From Tessaracoccus aquimaris (GTDB taxonomy: Bacteria > Actinomycetota > Actinomycetes > Propionibacteriales > Propionibacteriaceae): DNA of 64,000 bases. The stretch is taken from NCBI RefSeq assembly GCF_001997345.1, contig NZ_CP019606.1, positions 1,426,001 to 1,490,000 on the forward strand. Direction: 5' to 3'. Numbering within the stretch: position 1 is the stretch's first letter; every line of letters begins with the position of its first letter. Below are positions 1-8,516 of the stretch, in pieces. Under the pieces are notes generated by a model. That model had not been told where the DNA came from, made no database searches, and saw nothing but the letters and a program-made list of their open reading frames with translations. The position numbers and the translations under genes are program-made.

Positions 1-1132
1 ATCCCTCACCACTGACGTCGGTGATGGCGTAGCCCTGGTGGCCCTTGGTGGCAAGGGTCTGCCAGCCGATGTTCATGTTGCACTCGGCGAGCACCGAGTT
101 CAGGCGGGCCATCACACCCGGCACGTTGCGGTGCAGGGCGACCACGCGGGCGTCGGAGGTCTTCGGACCTGCGGCGACCTCGGGGATGTTCACGCACATC
201 GCGGTGCCGCCGAGCTCGTGGTAGTCGGCCAGCTTGCCCGCGACGTAGCGGCCGATGTCGACCTGAGCCTCCAGCGTCGAGCCGCCCACGTGCGGGGTCA
301 GGATGACGTTTGGCACGTTCTGCAGGTTCGAGACGAACGGCTCGTCCTTCGACTTCGGCTCCGACGGGTAGACGTCGATCGCCGCGCCCGCGATGTGGCC
401 GCTCACCAGGTTCTCGTGCAGCGCGTCCAGGTCGACGACCGACCCGCGGCACAGGTTCAGGAACAGCGCGCGGGGGCGCATCTTGGCGAACTCGGCGGCG
501 CCGAACAGGTTCTTGTTGGTTGCGCGGCCGTCGACGTGCAGCGAGATGGTCTCGGCCTGCTCCAGCAGCTCGTCGAGCGAGTCGACGCGGCGGGCGTTAC
601 CGAGGGCGAGCCGGTCGACCACGTCGTAGAAGATCACGCGCATGCCGAGCGCCTCGGCGACCACGGAAAGCTGCGAGCCGATGTTTCCATAGCCGACGAT
701 GCCGAGGGTGCGGCCGCGGACCTCGTGCGAGCCGATCGCCGACTTGTCCCAGCGACCCTCGTGCATGTCGCGGTTCCGGTCGGTCAGGCGGCGGGCCATC
801 GAGATGATCTCGCCGATGGCCAGTTCGACCACCGAGCGCGTGTTGGAGTACGGCGCGTTGAAGACGGCGACCCCCGCCTCGGTGGCGGCGTCCAGGTCGA
901 TCTGGTTGGTTCCGATGCAGAACGCGCCGATCGCCCGCAGGTTCGGGGAGGACTCGATGACGCGTCGCGTCACGTAGGTGCGCGATCGGATGCCGAGGTA
1001 GTCGACGCCCTCCAGCGCGGCGATCAGGTCGTCCTCGTTGAGGGCGCCGGGCAGGGTCTCAACCTCGAAGCCGCGGTTGCGCAGCGACTTTTCGGCGTCG
1101 GCGTGGATGTTCTCGAGTAGCAGTGCCTTCAC
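1..1132 (-). CDS. serA: D-3-phosphoglycerate dehydrogenase, 3' end cut by window edge
   Basis: Oxidises 3-phosphoglycerate to 3-phosphohydroxypyruvate with NAD+, the first step of serine synthesis. About 377 residues are visible and the stop lies outside the window. The GTG start at 1132 gives an N-terminus VKALLLENIHADAEKSL, matching the short E. coli-type SerA. A stretch reading IGAFCIGTNQIDLDAA and then FNAPYSNTRSVVELA is typical of the substrate-binding half, followed by the Rossmann region. The visible C-terminus has an ACT-type segment (VVALHRNVPGVMARLNSVL), the serine-feedback domain. E. coli SerA is about 410 residues, so roughly the last 25-30 residues are missing. It follows the ABC importer on the same strand after a 65-bp gap, so cotranscription is possible but not shown. 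A 360-residue open frame on the opposite strand is a codon-bias shadow. Confidence 0.93.
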   Translation of the reverse strand, partial: MKALLLENIHADAEKSLRNRGFEVETLPGALNEDDLIAALEGVDYLGIRSRTYVTRRVIESSPNLRAIGAFCIGTNQIDLDAATEAGVAVFNAPYSNTRSVVELAIGEIISMARRLTDRNRDMHEGRWDKSAIGSHEVRGRTLGIVGYGNIGSQLSVVAEALGMRVIFYDVVDRLALGNARRVDSLDELLEQAETISLHVDGRATNKNLFGAAEFAKMRPRALFLNLCRGSVVDLDALHENLVSGHIAGAAIDVYPSEPKSKDEPFVSNLQNVPNVILTPHVGGSTLEAQVDIGRYVAGKLADYHELGGTAMCVNIPEVAAGPKTSDARVVALHRNVPGVMARLNSVLAECNMNIGWQTLATKGHQGYAITDVSGEG

Positions 1133-1197
1133 GGGTGAGGAGTCTACTTCGATTGCGACACCGCTCGACGCACGTTCCACTGCGCCGGCAGCGAACC

Positions 1198-1971
1198 TCA
1201 GATGGTCAGCGTCGCGTCGAGCAGGGCCCGCGTGTACGGATGCTCCGGTGAGGTCAGGACGGCGTCGACGGGGCCCTCCTCGACGACGCGGCCGCGCTCG
1301 ACCACGACCACCCGGTCGCACAGCCGCGCCACCACCGACAGGTCGTGCGACACGAGCACCAGCGCAAGGCCGCGCTCCTGCACCTCGGAGGTGAGCAGGT
1401 TGAGCACCTGCGCCCGCACGGACACGTCGAGGGCCGACACGGGCTCGTCTGCGACCAGCAGAGCCGGGTCGCTGATCAGCGCCCGTGCGATGGCGGTGCG
1501 CTGCCGCTGACCGCCGGAGAGTTGGTGGGGGTAGCGCTCAAGCATCTCGACGTCGAGGCCGACGCCGTCCATCGCGGCGGCGAGGACCGCGTCGCTGAGC
1601 GGCGGAACGTCGGGGCGCTTCCTGAGCACCGGGGAGCGCAGCGGCTCGCCGATGATGTCGCGCAGCTTCATTCGGGGGTCGAGCGAGGAGTTCGGGTCCT
1701 GGAACACCATCGACGCCGCCGCCCGCAGCCAGCCGAGCCGCCGCTCCGGCAGGCCGACGATCGAGCGGTCCTGGAACGTGATCTCCCCCGCCGAGGGCTT
1801 CAGGAGGCCGAGCATCAGCCGGGCGAGCGTCGTCTTGCCCGACCCCGAGCCGCCGACGATGCCGACACGCTCCCCCTGCTCGATGGTGAGGGTGACGTCG
1901 CTCAGCGCCACGAACTGTTTGCCGCCTCGGCGGTACGTTGCGGTCGCGCCGCGGAGTTCGACGAGGCTCAT
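1198..1971 (-). CDS. ABC transporter ATP-binding protein, OppF/DppF type
   Basis: This is the second of two ATPases energising an oligopeptide/dipeptide-type importer at the inner face of the membrane. The ATG at 1971 starts MSLVELRGATATY, overlapping the stop of the upstream ATPase by an ATGA junction, so translation is probably coupled. Walker A is GGSGSGKTT near residue 40, the signature is LSGGQRQRT, and Walker B is LLVADEPVSALD followed by the switch LVLVSHDLS. The end (SPEHPYTRALLDA) is the usual Opp/Dpp ATPase tail motif. At 257 residues it is slightly short for OppF because the C-terminal extension is minimal. It is the last gene of the operon. Substrate cannot be assigned from the ATPase. 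Confidence 0.92.
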   Translation of the reverse strand: MSLVELRGATATYRRGGKQFVALSDVTLTIEQGERVGIVGGSGSGKTTLARLMLGLLKPSAGEITFQDRSIVGLPERRLGWLRAAASMVFQDPNSSLDPRMKLRDIIGEPLRSPVLRKRPDVPPLSDAVLAAAMDGVGLDVEMLERYPHQLSGGQRQRTAIARALISDPALLVADEPVSALDVSVRAQVLNLLTSEVQERGLALVLVSHDLSVVARLCDRVVVVERGRVVEEGPVDAVLTSPEHPYTRALLDATLTI

Positions 1972-2795
1972 GCGTGCGCCTCCCCCGTGTAGAAGTCGGC
2001 GACGCTCGGCAGCGGCTGGTCGCGCGGAACGCGGTCGATCCGGGCGGAGGCGATCAGGCCCTTGGTGTACGGGTGCTGCGGGTCGGAGATGATCTGCTCG
2101 ACCTCGCCCTCCTCGACGATCCTGCCCTCCAGCATGACGGCGACACGCGGGCATACCTCCCGGACGACGGCCAGGTCGTGCGAAACGAACACCGAGGCGC
2201 GGTCGCGGAGTTGCTCGTCGAGCAGTCGCAGGATCTGGCGCTGCACGAGCACGTCGAGCGCGGTGGTCGGCTCGTCGCACAGCACCAGTTCGGGCTCGTT
2301 TGCCAGCGCCATCGCGATCAGCGCCCGCTGCCGCTGCCCTCCGGAGAGTTCGTGCGGGTAGGAGTCGGCGATCCGCTCCGGCTCCGCAATGCCGACCTTG
2401 CCCAGCCAGTCGAGCACCTCCATGTGGATGGAGCCCTTCTGCTCGCCGTGGTGCAGCGCCACGACCTCCCCGATCTGGCGTCCGACGCGCATCGTCGGGT
2501 CGAGCGCCGTCATGGGCTCCTGGAAGATCATCGAGATCTCGTCGCCGCGGAGCCCGCGGTACTGGCGCTCGGGCAGCCCCACGAGTTCACGCCCGTTGAA
2601 CGTGATCGACCCGGTGACCTGTGCGTGTTCCGGCAGCAGCCCCATGATCGCAAGCGACGTCACAGACTTTCCCGAGCCGGACTGCCCGATGATGCCGAGC
2701 CGGTCGTGTTCGCCGACGCTGAACGAGATGCCGTCGACGGCGGGAGGGCGCCGCCCGAACCGGATGGTCAGGTCCCTGACCTCAAGCACGTTCAC
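1968..2795 (-). CDS. ABC transporter ATP-binding protein, OppD/DppD type
   Basis: First ATPase of the importer, 275 residues. I chose the GTG at 2795 (VNVLEVRDLTIRFG) because a GGGAGG ribosome binding site stands five bases upstream and it marks where OppD homology begins; a longer frame upstream overlaps the permease gene. Walker A is GQSGSGKSVTS, the Q-loop region reads MIFQEPMTALDP, the signature is LSGGQRQRA, and Walker B is LVLCDEPTTALD. The tail has SDPQHPYTKGLIAS, the Opp-family motif. Its start overlaps the end of the upstream permease by 4 bp and its stop overlaps the next ATPase start, so the operon is tightly packed. Confidence 0.92.
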   Translation of the reverse strand: MNVLEVRDLTIRFGRRPPAVDGISFSVGEHDRLGIIGQSGSGKSVTSLAIMGLLPEHAQVTGSITFNGRELVGLPERQYRGLRGDEISMIFQEPMTALDPTMRVGRQIGEVVALHHGEQKGSIHMEVLDWLGKVGIAEPERIADSYPHELSGGQRQRALIAMALANEPELVLCDEPTTALDVLVQRQILRLLDEQLRDRASVFVSHDLAVVREVCPRVAVMLEGRIVEEGEVEQIISDPQHPYTKGLIASARIDRVPRDQPLPSVADFYTGEAHA

Positions 2796-3601
2796 GACAC
2801 CTCCCGGAGGCGCGGGTCGAGCAGGTCGCGCAGCCCGTCGCCGAGCAGGTTGAAGCCCATCGTGGCGACCGCGATCGCCAGGCCGGGCCACAGCGCCAGG
2901 ATGGGCGCGTTGAACAGGTTGCTCTGCGCCTCGCGCAACATCCGGCCCCACGTCGGCGTGTCCGGCCCCGAGCCGAGGCCGAGGTAGCTGAGCCCCGCCT
3001 CCGCGAGGATCGCGATGCCGAAGCTGACGGAGGCCTGCACGCCCAGCACCGGCGCGATGTTGGGCAGCACGTGGCGCGCGGCGATCGCGAGGGTCGGGGT
3101 GCCGCTGACGCGGGCCGCCTCGATGTAGCCGAGGCTCATCACCTGGTAGGTCGCCGCCCTCGCGAGGCGCACGAAGGCAGGGATGGTCGCCACGGCGATC
3201 GCGGCCATCGCCGTCCACGTCGACCCGCCGACCGCCGCGGCGAGCAGGATCGCGAGCAGCAGCGCGGGGAAGCCGTAGAGGATGTCGGAGAGGCGTGCAG
3301 GCAGGTCGCTCACCCAGCCACGGGTCATGCCGGAGAAGATCCCGATGGGCACGCCGATGAGCGCGGCCCCCGCGACGGAGACGATGCCCACCAGCAGGCA
3401 GATCCTCGCCCCGCTCATCAGCATCGACAGCACGTCCACGCCGATCGCGTCAGTGCCGAGCACATGGGGCCAGCCGGGAGCCTCAAGGCTGCCCCCGGTG
3501 ATGTCGGTAGGTCCGAACGGGGTCCAGAACAGGCCGACCGCCGCGAGGGCCACGACGATGCCGATCAGCACGATGCTGAGGATCAGGGTGCCGCGCCTCA
3601 T
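2792..3601 (-). CDS. ABC transporter permease, OppC/DppC type
   Basis: Inner-membrane permease of the peptide-type importer, 269 residues. The start at 3601 gives MRRGTLILSIVLIGIVV, an immediate first membrane helix, and overlaps the upstream permease stop. A periplasmic loop containing HVLGTDAIGVDVLSMLM is the usual OppC pattern (LGTDxxGRD-like). The coupling (EAA) loop reads YIEAARVSGTPTLAIAARHVLP, the site that docks the ATPases. About five or six hydrophobic segments are visible. The C-terminus GDGLRDLLDPRLREVS matches the canonical OppC end. Confidence 0.92.
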   Translation of the reverse strand: MRRGTLILSIVLIGIVVALAAVGLFWTPFGPTDITGGSLEAPGWPHVLGTDAIGVDVLSMLMSGARICLLVGIVSVAGAALIGVPIGIFSGMTRGWVSDLPARLSDILYGFPALLLAILLAAAVGGSTWTAMAAIAVATIPAFVRLARAATYQVMSLGYIEAARVSGTPTLAIAARHVLPNIAPVLGVQASVSFGIAILAEAGLSYLGLGSGPDTPTWGRMLREAQSNLFNAPILALWPGLAIAVATMGFNLLGDGLRDLLDPRLREVS

Positions 3602-4563
3602 GCCGCCTCCGCCCTTCGCCTCAGCCTCGGGTCGACGATCTGGTAGGTGATGTCGACGAGGAAGTTGATCAGCAGCACCGACCAGACCAGAAGCAGCACG
3701 ATCGCCTGCACGATGCCGAGGTCGCGCCCCGAGACCGCCGTCAGCAGCGCCGACCCGAGCCCGGGCAGCGCGAACACCTGCTCGATGATGATGGCGCCGA
3801 CCAGCAGCGTCGCCAACTGCAGGCCGATCACCGTCAGCAGCGAGATGCCGATGTTGCGGAGGCCGTGGCGCCACAGCGCGCCGATCCGCGACCAGCCGAC
3901 GGCGCGGGCGGTGCGGAAGAAGTCCTCGTGGAGGACGTCGATCACCGAGCTTCGCACGTAGCGGGAGATGACGGAGGCCTGCACGACCGCGAGCGAGGCG
4001 ACGGGCAGGATCAGGTGCCTGATCCAGTCGAGCGGGCTGTCCCAGTAGGAGACGTAACCGCCAGCGGGCAGCCAGCCGAGCCGCACCGCGAACACGATCA
4101 CCAGCCAGATGCCCGCCCAGAACGCGGGGATGGCGAGCCCCACCTGGGACAGCGCGGACACGGCGATGCCGTCGAGGTGACGGCGGCGCACCGCGGCGTA
4201 GGAGCCGACGGGGATGGCGATCAGGATCGCGAAGATCATGCCGAAGGCGATCACCCAGGCCGAGACCTCGAAGCGCGCCGCGATCAGGGGGCTGACGGGG
4301 GCGCCGGTGTAGTAGGACTGGCCGAAGTCGAAGCGGGTGACGATGCCGCCGAGCCACTCGACGTAGCGCAGGAGGAAGGGTCGGTTCAGGCCGAGGCGTT
4401 CCTCGAGCGCGGCGACCTCGCCCGGCCCGGCGTTGGTGCCGAGGGTGACTTGGGCGATGTTGCCCGGCAGCTTGTTGGTCGCGAGGAAGATCAGGAAGCT
4501 GGCGAGCAGGAGGCTACCCAGCAGCCAGGCGACCCGCACCCCGACCCTGCGCAGGACGGTCAT
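3598..4563 (-). CDS. ABC transporter permease, OppB/DppB type
   Basis: First permease of the importer, 321 residues, starting MTVLRRVGVRVAWLLGSLL. The first helix is followed by a loop with LGLNRPFLLRYVEWL and DFGQSYYTGAPV, both hallmarks of OppB proteins. The EAA loop reads FFRTARAVGWSRIGALWRHG. The C-terminal helix ends in the conserved DITYQIVDPRLR. It lies three bases downstream of the solute-binding-protein stop and overlaps the next permease by 4 bp, so the whole set from 6069 to 1198 is one operon. Confidence 0.93.
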   Translation of the reverse strand: MTVLRRVGVRVAWLLGSLLLASFLIFLATNKLPGNIAQVTLGTNAGPGEVAALEERLGLNRPFLLRYVEWLGGIVTRFDFGQSYYTGAPVSPLIAARFEVSAWVIAFGMIFAILIAIPVGSYAAVRRRHLDGIAVSALSQVGLAIPAFWAGIWLVIVFAVRLGWLPAGGYVSYWDSPLDWIRHLILPVASLAVVQASVISRYVRSSVIDVLHEDFFRTARAVGWSRIGALWRHGLRNIGISLLTVIGLQLATLLVGAIIIEQVFALPGLGSALLTAVSGRDLGIVQAIVLLLVWSVLLINFLVDITYQIVDPRLRRRAEAA

Positions 4564-4566
4564 GGA

Positions 4567-6069
4567 TCAGCTCCGTGCCGCCAGCAGGGTGAGGTCGAAG
4601 GACAGGCTGACCTGGTTCTCCTGGATGCCCGAGATCTCGGGGGTCGCGATGATGATGTTGGGCAGCAGGAACAGCCAGTCGGCGGCGGCCTGGTCGGAGA
4701 GCAGCTTCGCCGCCTTCTTCAGGTCCTCCGTCTGGACGGCCTCGGTGCCCTCGTCCGCCGAGACGAGCAGCGCGTTGAACTCCTCGTTGTGGAAGTTCCA
4801 GTAGTTGTTCGGCGCCGCGAAGGCCGACAGGTCGTGCGGCTCGACGTGCGCGACGATCGTCATGTCGTAGTCGTGCTTGCCGTAGACCTGGTCCAGCCAA
4901 CGCGGCCAGTCCAGTTCCTCAAGGGCCACGTTGATGCCGACCTCCTTGAGTTGGGCGGCGACGTAGCGGCCGGCGGTCGGCCCGTATGGCAGGTTCGGGA
5001 CGCGCAGCCGCAGCGTCAGGCCGCTGGCGACGCCCGCCTCGGTCAGGAGTTCCTTCGCCTTTGCGGGGTCGTACGGGTACGCCTGGGAGAGGTCCTCGTA
5101 CCAGGGATCAGTCGGGGGCACCATGGAGCCGATCAGCGTCCCCTTGCCGCCCCACACCGAGTTGATGAGGCCCTTGCGGTCGATGGCGTGGTTGATCGCC
5201 TGGCGCACGCGCACGTCGGAGAGCGCCTTCGTCTCGTGGTTGAAGCCGAGCACGACCTCACCCTCGGTGGTGCCCTCGTAGGTCGTGTACTTCGACGAGT
5301 CGGCGAACTGCCCGATCGACTGCGGCACCGTCAGGTTGGAGATGATGTCCAACTGCCCCGAGAGCATCGCCGTGTTCATGGCGTTCGGGTCGGCGTAGTA
5401 GCGAAAGTTCACGGGGTCGAAGCGCGCAGGGGTGCCCCAGTAGGACGGGTTGGCAGCCAGCCTGAGCAGCGAGCCCTGGTCCCACTTGACGAAGGTGTAC
5501 GGCCCGGAGCCTGCGGGCGCGGTGTTCAGGTCGGCGACGGCGCTCGGGTCGGACACGATGCCTGCCGGTCCCGTCATGTCGTAGAGCCATTCGTTCGAGG
5601 GACGCGACATGGTCACCTTGACGGTGTGGACGTCGACGGCCTCCACGTCCGCGACGGCGGCCCACTTGGCCTTGATCGAGTCGGTTGCGGAGTCGGCCCG
5701 TGCCCGGTCGAAGCTCTTGACGACGGCGTCGGCGTCGACGGGCGCGCCCGAGGCGAACTTCGCCTGGTTCTGCAGCGAGAACGTGTAGGTGAGCCGATCG
5801 TCGGACAGCGTCCAGTCGGAGGCCAGCAGGGGCTTGATGGTGCCCTCGCTGTCGAGTTTCACCAGCGTCTCGTAGACGTTGTAGAGCAGCACGAATGGCG
5901 TGCCAGCGCCCGGGACGGTGATCATGTCCAGCCCCGTCGGCTCGGCGGTGGCCCCGATGTTGAGTTCGCGGCCCGTCTCTTCCTTCGGCTCGGGTCGGGT
6001 ACAGGCGCTGAGCGTGACGGCGAGCGCCAGGGCAAGGAGCATGCCCACGAAGGAGCGGCTTCGACGCAT
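4567..6069 (-). CDS. Solute-binding lipoprotein, family 5 (peptide/nickel type)
   Basis: Extracellular receptor of the importer, about 500 residues. The ATG at 6069 gives a short basic n-region (MRRSRSF), a hydrophobic core (VGMLLALALAVTL) and a lipobox LSAC, so it is predicted to be lipid-anchored after cleavage before Cys. A longer frame upstream would place about 13 non-signal residues in front and is less likely. The mature part has the family-5 pattern: LYNVYETLVKLDSEG near the start, then FKFSGAP-like FASGAPVDADAVVKSF, and KVTMSRPSNEWLYD. A late stretch reads SLSFDLTLLAARS. The ligand cannot be told from sequence. It opens the operon and is divergent from the FUSC gene across a 142-bp intergenic region. 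Confidence 0.92.
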   Translation of the reverse strand: MRRSRSFVGMLLALALAVTLSACTRPEPKEETGRELNIGATAEPTGLDMITVPGAGTPFVLLYNVYETLVKLDSEGTIKPLLASDWTLSDDRLTYTFSLQNQAKFASGAPVDADAVVKSFDRARADSATDSIKAKWAAVADVEAVDVHTVKVTMSRPSNEWLYDMTGPAGIVSDPSAVADLNTAPAGSGPYTFVKWDQGSLLRLAANPSYWGTPARFDPVNFRYYADPNAMNTAMLSGQLDIISNLTVPQSIGQFADSSKYTTYEGTTEGEVVLGFNHETKALSDVRVRQAINHAIDRKGLINSVWGGKGTLIGSMVPPTDPWYEDLSQAYPYDPAKAKELLTEAGVASGLTLRLRVPNLPYGPTAGRYVAAQLKEVGINVALEELDWPRWLDQVYGKHDYDMTIVAHVEPHDLSAFAAPNNYWNFHNEEFNALLVSADEGTEAVQTEDLKKAAKLLSDQAAADWLFLLPNIIIATPEISGIQENQVSLSFDLTLLAARS

Positions 6070-6211
6070 ATTCGGATGTTCCCTTCGAGGGGGTTGAACG
6101 GCGAGCACAGTCTAACCGTTCGGGCGTCGTGCGAACCGGACCCGCTGTCAGGCGGCGGGGCCGATTCCGCGTAGAGCGCAATCGCCGCCGCGACGCGGCA
6201 GGATAGGGGCC

Positions 6212-7399
6212 ATGGGTGAAGGCACATCGAAGCGGGGCATCTCGTGGTCGTCGACGGGGCGCACCCTGCAGCGGGCGCGGCTCCGGGCGTTCGATCTGTC
6301 GGAGCGTACGGCACGCGCGGGATGGCGCTCACAACGGCTCCGGGTCAACCGGTGGCGCTCGCGGCTGTTCATGATCCTGCAGATCTCGGTCGCTGCAGGC
6401 GTGTCGTGGGGGCTCGCCCATTATCTGTTGCGCCATCCCGCCCCTTTCCTTGCGACCGTTGCGGCGATCATCTGCCTCGGCTTCTCGTTCGGTCAGCGGC
6501 TGTGGCGGGTCGTGGAGGTCGCCGTCGGCGTGACGGTCGGCGTGCTGATCGGCGACATCTTCGTCCACTTCTTCGGCACGGGCGTGTGGCAGATCATGCT
6601 GGTGATCGCGCTCGCCATGTCGGTGACCACCTGGCTGGGCGCAAGGACGCTGATGGTGACGCAGTCCGCGGTGCAGGCCGCGACGGTGTTGACGGTGTTC
6701 CCCGGCTTCGACCAGGGCGTCTCCCGTTGGCAGGATGCGCTGGTCGGCTGCTCGGTGGCGCTGCTGTTCGCGACGGTCGCGCCGACGACGCCCATCAACC
6801 GGCCCCGGATGCTCGCCGCGAAGGTGCTTGGCGAGGCGGCGGCGACGGTGCGGGCGATGGTCCAGGCGCTCAGGGCCGAGGATCTGGACGCGGCCGAGGG
6901 GATCCTCGAACGCGCCCGGGCGACGGAGTCGGAGTTGTCGGCCCTGCTGACGGCGTCCAACGAGGGCATGGCCGTGGTGCGCACCTCGCCGTTCCTGCGC
7001 AGACACCGCGAGTCGGTGCTGCAGGTCTCCGACCTGGTCGTGCCGCTCGACCGGTTCATCCGCAACCTTCGCGTGCTCGCGCGGCGCGGCGCGATCGCCA
7101 CCTACCGGCACGAGGAGGTCTCTCCGGAACTGCTGGGCGTGTTGAGCGAGATGGCTCAGATCATCGACGACTGCGCGAGCGAACTGTTCGCCCGCCGACT
7201 GCCCGACTCGCGACTGCCGGAGATCCGGGCCCTCGCCGAGAAGACCTCGACGCTTCCCCTGGAGGGCCAGTTGAGTTCGATGGTGCTGCTCGCGCAACTG
7301 CGCTCGATGCTCGTCGACCTGATGGAACTGTGCGGCGTCGACTACACCGACGCCCGCGAGGCGGTTCCGGACATGGACGAGGCCGACCGGCCGGCCTAG
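6212..7399 (+). CDS. FUSC-family (aromatic-acid exporter-like) membrane protein
   Basis: A 395-residue protein with an N-terminal basic cytosolic segment, then about four to six close-packed helices (residues 50-190: FMILQISVAAGVSWGLAHYL; VEVAVGVTVGVLIGDIFV; IMLVIALAMSVTTWLGAR; ALVGCSVALLFATVAP). A long alpha-helical soluble C-terminal half follows. This layout is that of half-size FUSC/ArAE proteins, which are proposed to export aromatic acids or amphiphiles; transport itself is not shown here. The ATG is preceded by GGATAGGGGCC with no Shine-Dalgarno, consistent with a leaderless mRNA. It ends convergently with the LacI gene, overlapping it by 4 bp. Confidence 0.8.
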   Translation: MGEGTSKRGISWSSTGRTLQRARLRAFDLSERTARAGWRSQRLRVNRWRSRLFMILQISVAAGVSWGLAHYLLRHPAPFLATVAAIICLGFSFGQRLWRVVEVAVGVTVGVLIGDIFVHFFGTGVWQIMLVIALAMSVTTWLGARTLMVTQSAVQAATVLTVFPGFDQGVSRWQDALVGCSVALLFATVAPTTPINRPRMLAAKVLGEAAATVRAMVQALRAEDLDAAEGILERARATESELSALLTASNEGMAVVRTSPFLRRHRESVLQVSDLVVPLDRFIRNLRVLARRGAIATYRHEEVSPELLGVLSEMAQIIDDCASELFARRLPDSRLPEIRALAEKTSTLPLEGQLSSMVLLAQLRSMLVDLMELCGVDYTDAREAVPDMDEADRPA

Positions 7400-8397
7400 T
7401 GGGCGAGGAAATCCGGGCTCTCGTGCGTGACGAGGTTCGGCTGCACCAGCGTGCCGCTGAGCGAGACCGCTGGGTCCGCCAACTGCGCGAGCACCATGTC
7501 GAGCACGATCTTTGCGACCTCATCGACGGGTTGGCTGATGCTGGGGAGCCCGAGCGTCCGTGCGACCGGGGTGTCGTCGAAGCCCACCAGGTTCACGCCG
7601 TGCCTGTTGTGGCGTCGCGCCTCCGTGAAGGCGCCGAGCGAGAGCGAGTCGCTCGCGCAGACGGCGGCGTCGGCCCCGCGTTCCAGCAGTTCGGCCATCG
7701 CCTCTGCACCGGCGAGGATGGTGTCCTCGCCCTCGACGGTGAGGGCCTCGGCCTCGCCGTTGGACAGCCGGAGCGACTCGGCCCAGCCCGCGCGCCTGTC
7801 CTTGCCGACGGGCGATCCGTCGTCCCAGCCGATGAACCCGATCCGCTCGTGCCCGAGGCCGCGCAGGTAGCTAGCGGCCTCGACGGCGCCGAACCGGCCG
7901 TCGACGTCGGCCCACTTGCCGTGGTCGTGCCCGTCCCATGGCCGCCCGAATGACGCGAACGGCACCTCCTCCGCGGCCAACTCGGCCGGGCGGGTGTCTC
8001 CGTACCAGGTGTCGGTCAGGATGCACGCGTCGATGGCGAGGCTGCGGCGCAGTTCGACGAGCTTGTCCACCTCCTCGCCGTTGGTGGAGGCCGGAAACAG
8101 GACGATGCGGTAGCCGCGCTGGTCGGCGCGCGTCACCAGGGCACGGGTGAACCCGTCGACGATGGTGCCGGAGATGCCGTTGCGGTGCTGCCCGAGCCTC
8201 AGCCCCAGCGCCATCGAGCGTTGGTTGCGAAGCGCCCGCGCCGCGGCGGACGGCCGGTAACCCGAGCGCTCGATCGCCGCCAGAACCCTCGCCCGCGTCT
8301 CGGGCCGGACCCGGTCGGGGAAGTTCAGCACGTTGGAAACGGTCTGCCGGGACACCTTGAGCTCAGCCGCGAGGCTGGCCAGCGTCGGCTGATTCAT
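7396..8397 (-). CDS. LacI-family transcriptional regulator
   Basis: A 333-residue LacI/GalR regulator. The N-terminal helix-turn-helix is TLASLAAELKVSRQTVSNVL, followed by the hinge helix region ERSGYRPSAAARALR. The periplasmic-binding-protein-like sensor domain begins near residue 60 and contains GFIGWDDGSPVGKDRRAGW and the usual late NLVGFDDTPVARTLGLPSISQP. The ligand is presumably a sugar, but no sugar importer is adjacent; the nearest sugar genes are the ribokinase and aldolase cluster 2-5 kb away on the other strand. Whether it controls them is unknown. Confidence 0.9.
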   Translation of the reverse strand: MNQPTLASLAAELKVSRQTVSNVLNFPDRVRPETRARVLAAIERSGYRPSAAARALRNQRSMALGLRLGQHRNGISGTIVDGFTRALVTRADQRGYRIVLFPASTNGEEVDKLVELRRSLAIDACILTDTWYGDTRPAELAAEEVPFASFGRPWDGHDHGKWADVDGRFGAVEAASYLRGLGHERIGFIGWDDGSPVGKDRRAGWAESLRLSNGEAEALTVEGEDTILAGAEAMAELLERGADAAVCASDSLSLGAFTEARRHNRHGVNLVGFDDTPVARTLGLPSISQPVDEVAKIVLDMVLAQLADPAVSLSGTLVQPNLVTHESPDFLAH

Positions 8398-8516
8398 CGC
8401 ACCCCCTGGATGGATCGTTCAAAAGTAGTGGCCCTACCCAATCCGGTTCCTCTCGATGCTGTCAACCATCCCCGGCCAGTTTCCGGGAATTGTTATCGTT
8501 CCGTCACGCTCCGAAC

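Noticed and set aside
38..1120. Open frame of 360 codons on the plus strand
   Set aside because: It is antisense to serA, whose SerA motifs and ACT domain are clear. Long empty frames opposite real genes are normal at this GC content.
3865..6174. Plus-strand frame of 769 codons across the binding protein and permease
   Set aside because: No recognisable domain, composition dominated by Asp, Arg and Gly, and the minus strand carries a complete ABC importer.
8398..8516. LacI operator before the LacI and NERD genes
   Set aside because: The stretch has weak dyads (near TTCCGGGAATTG) but nothing with the central CG symmetry of LacI sites good enough to report.
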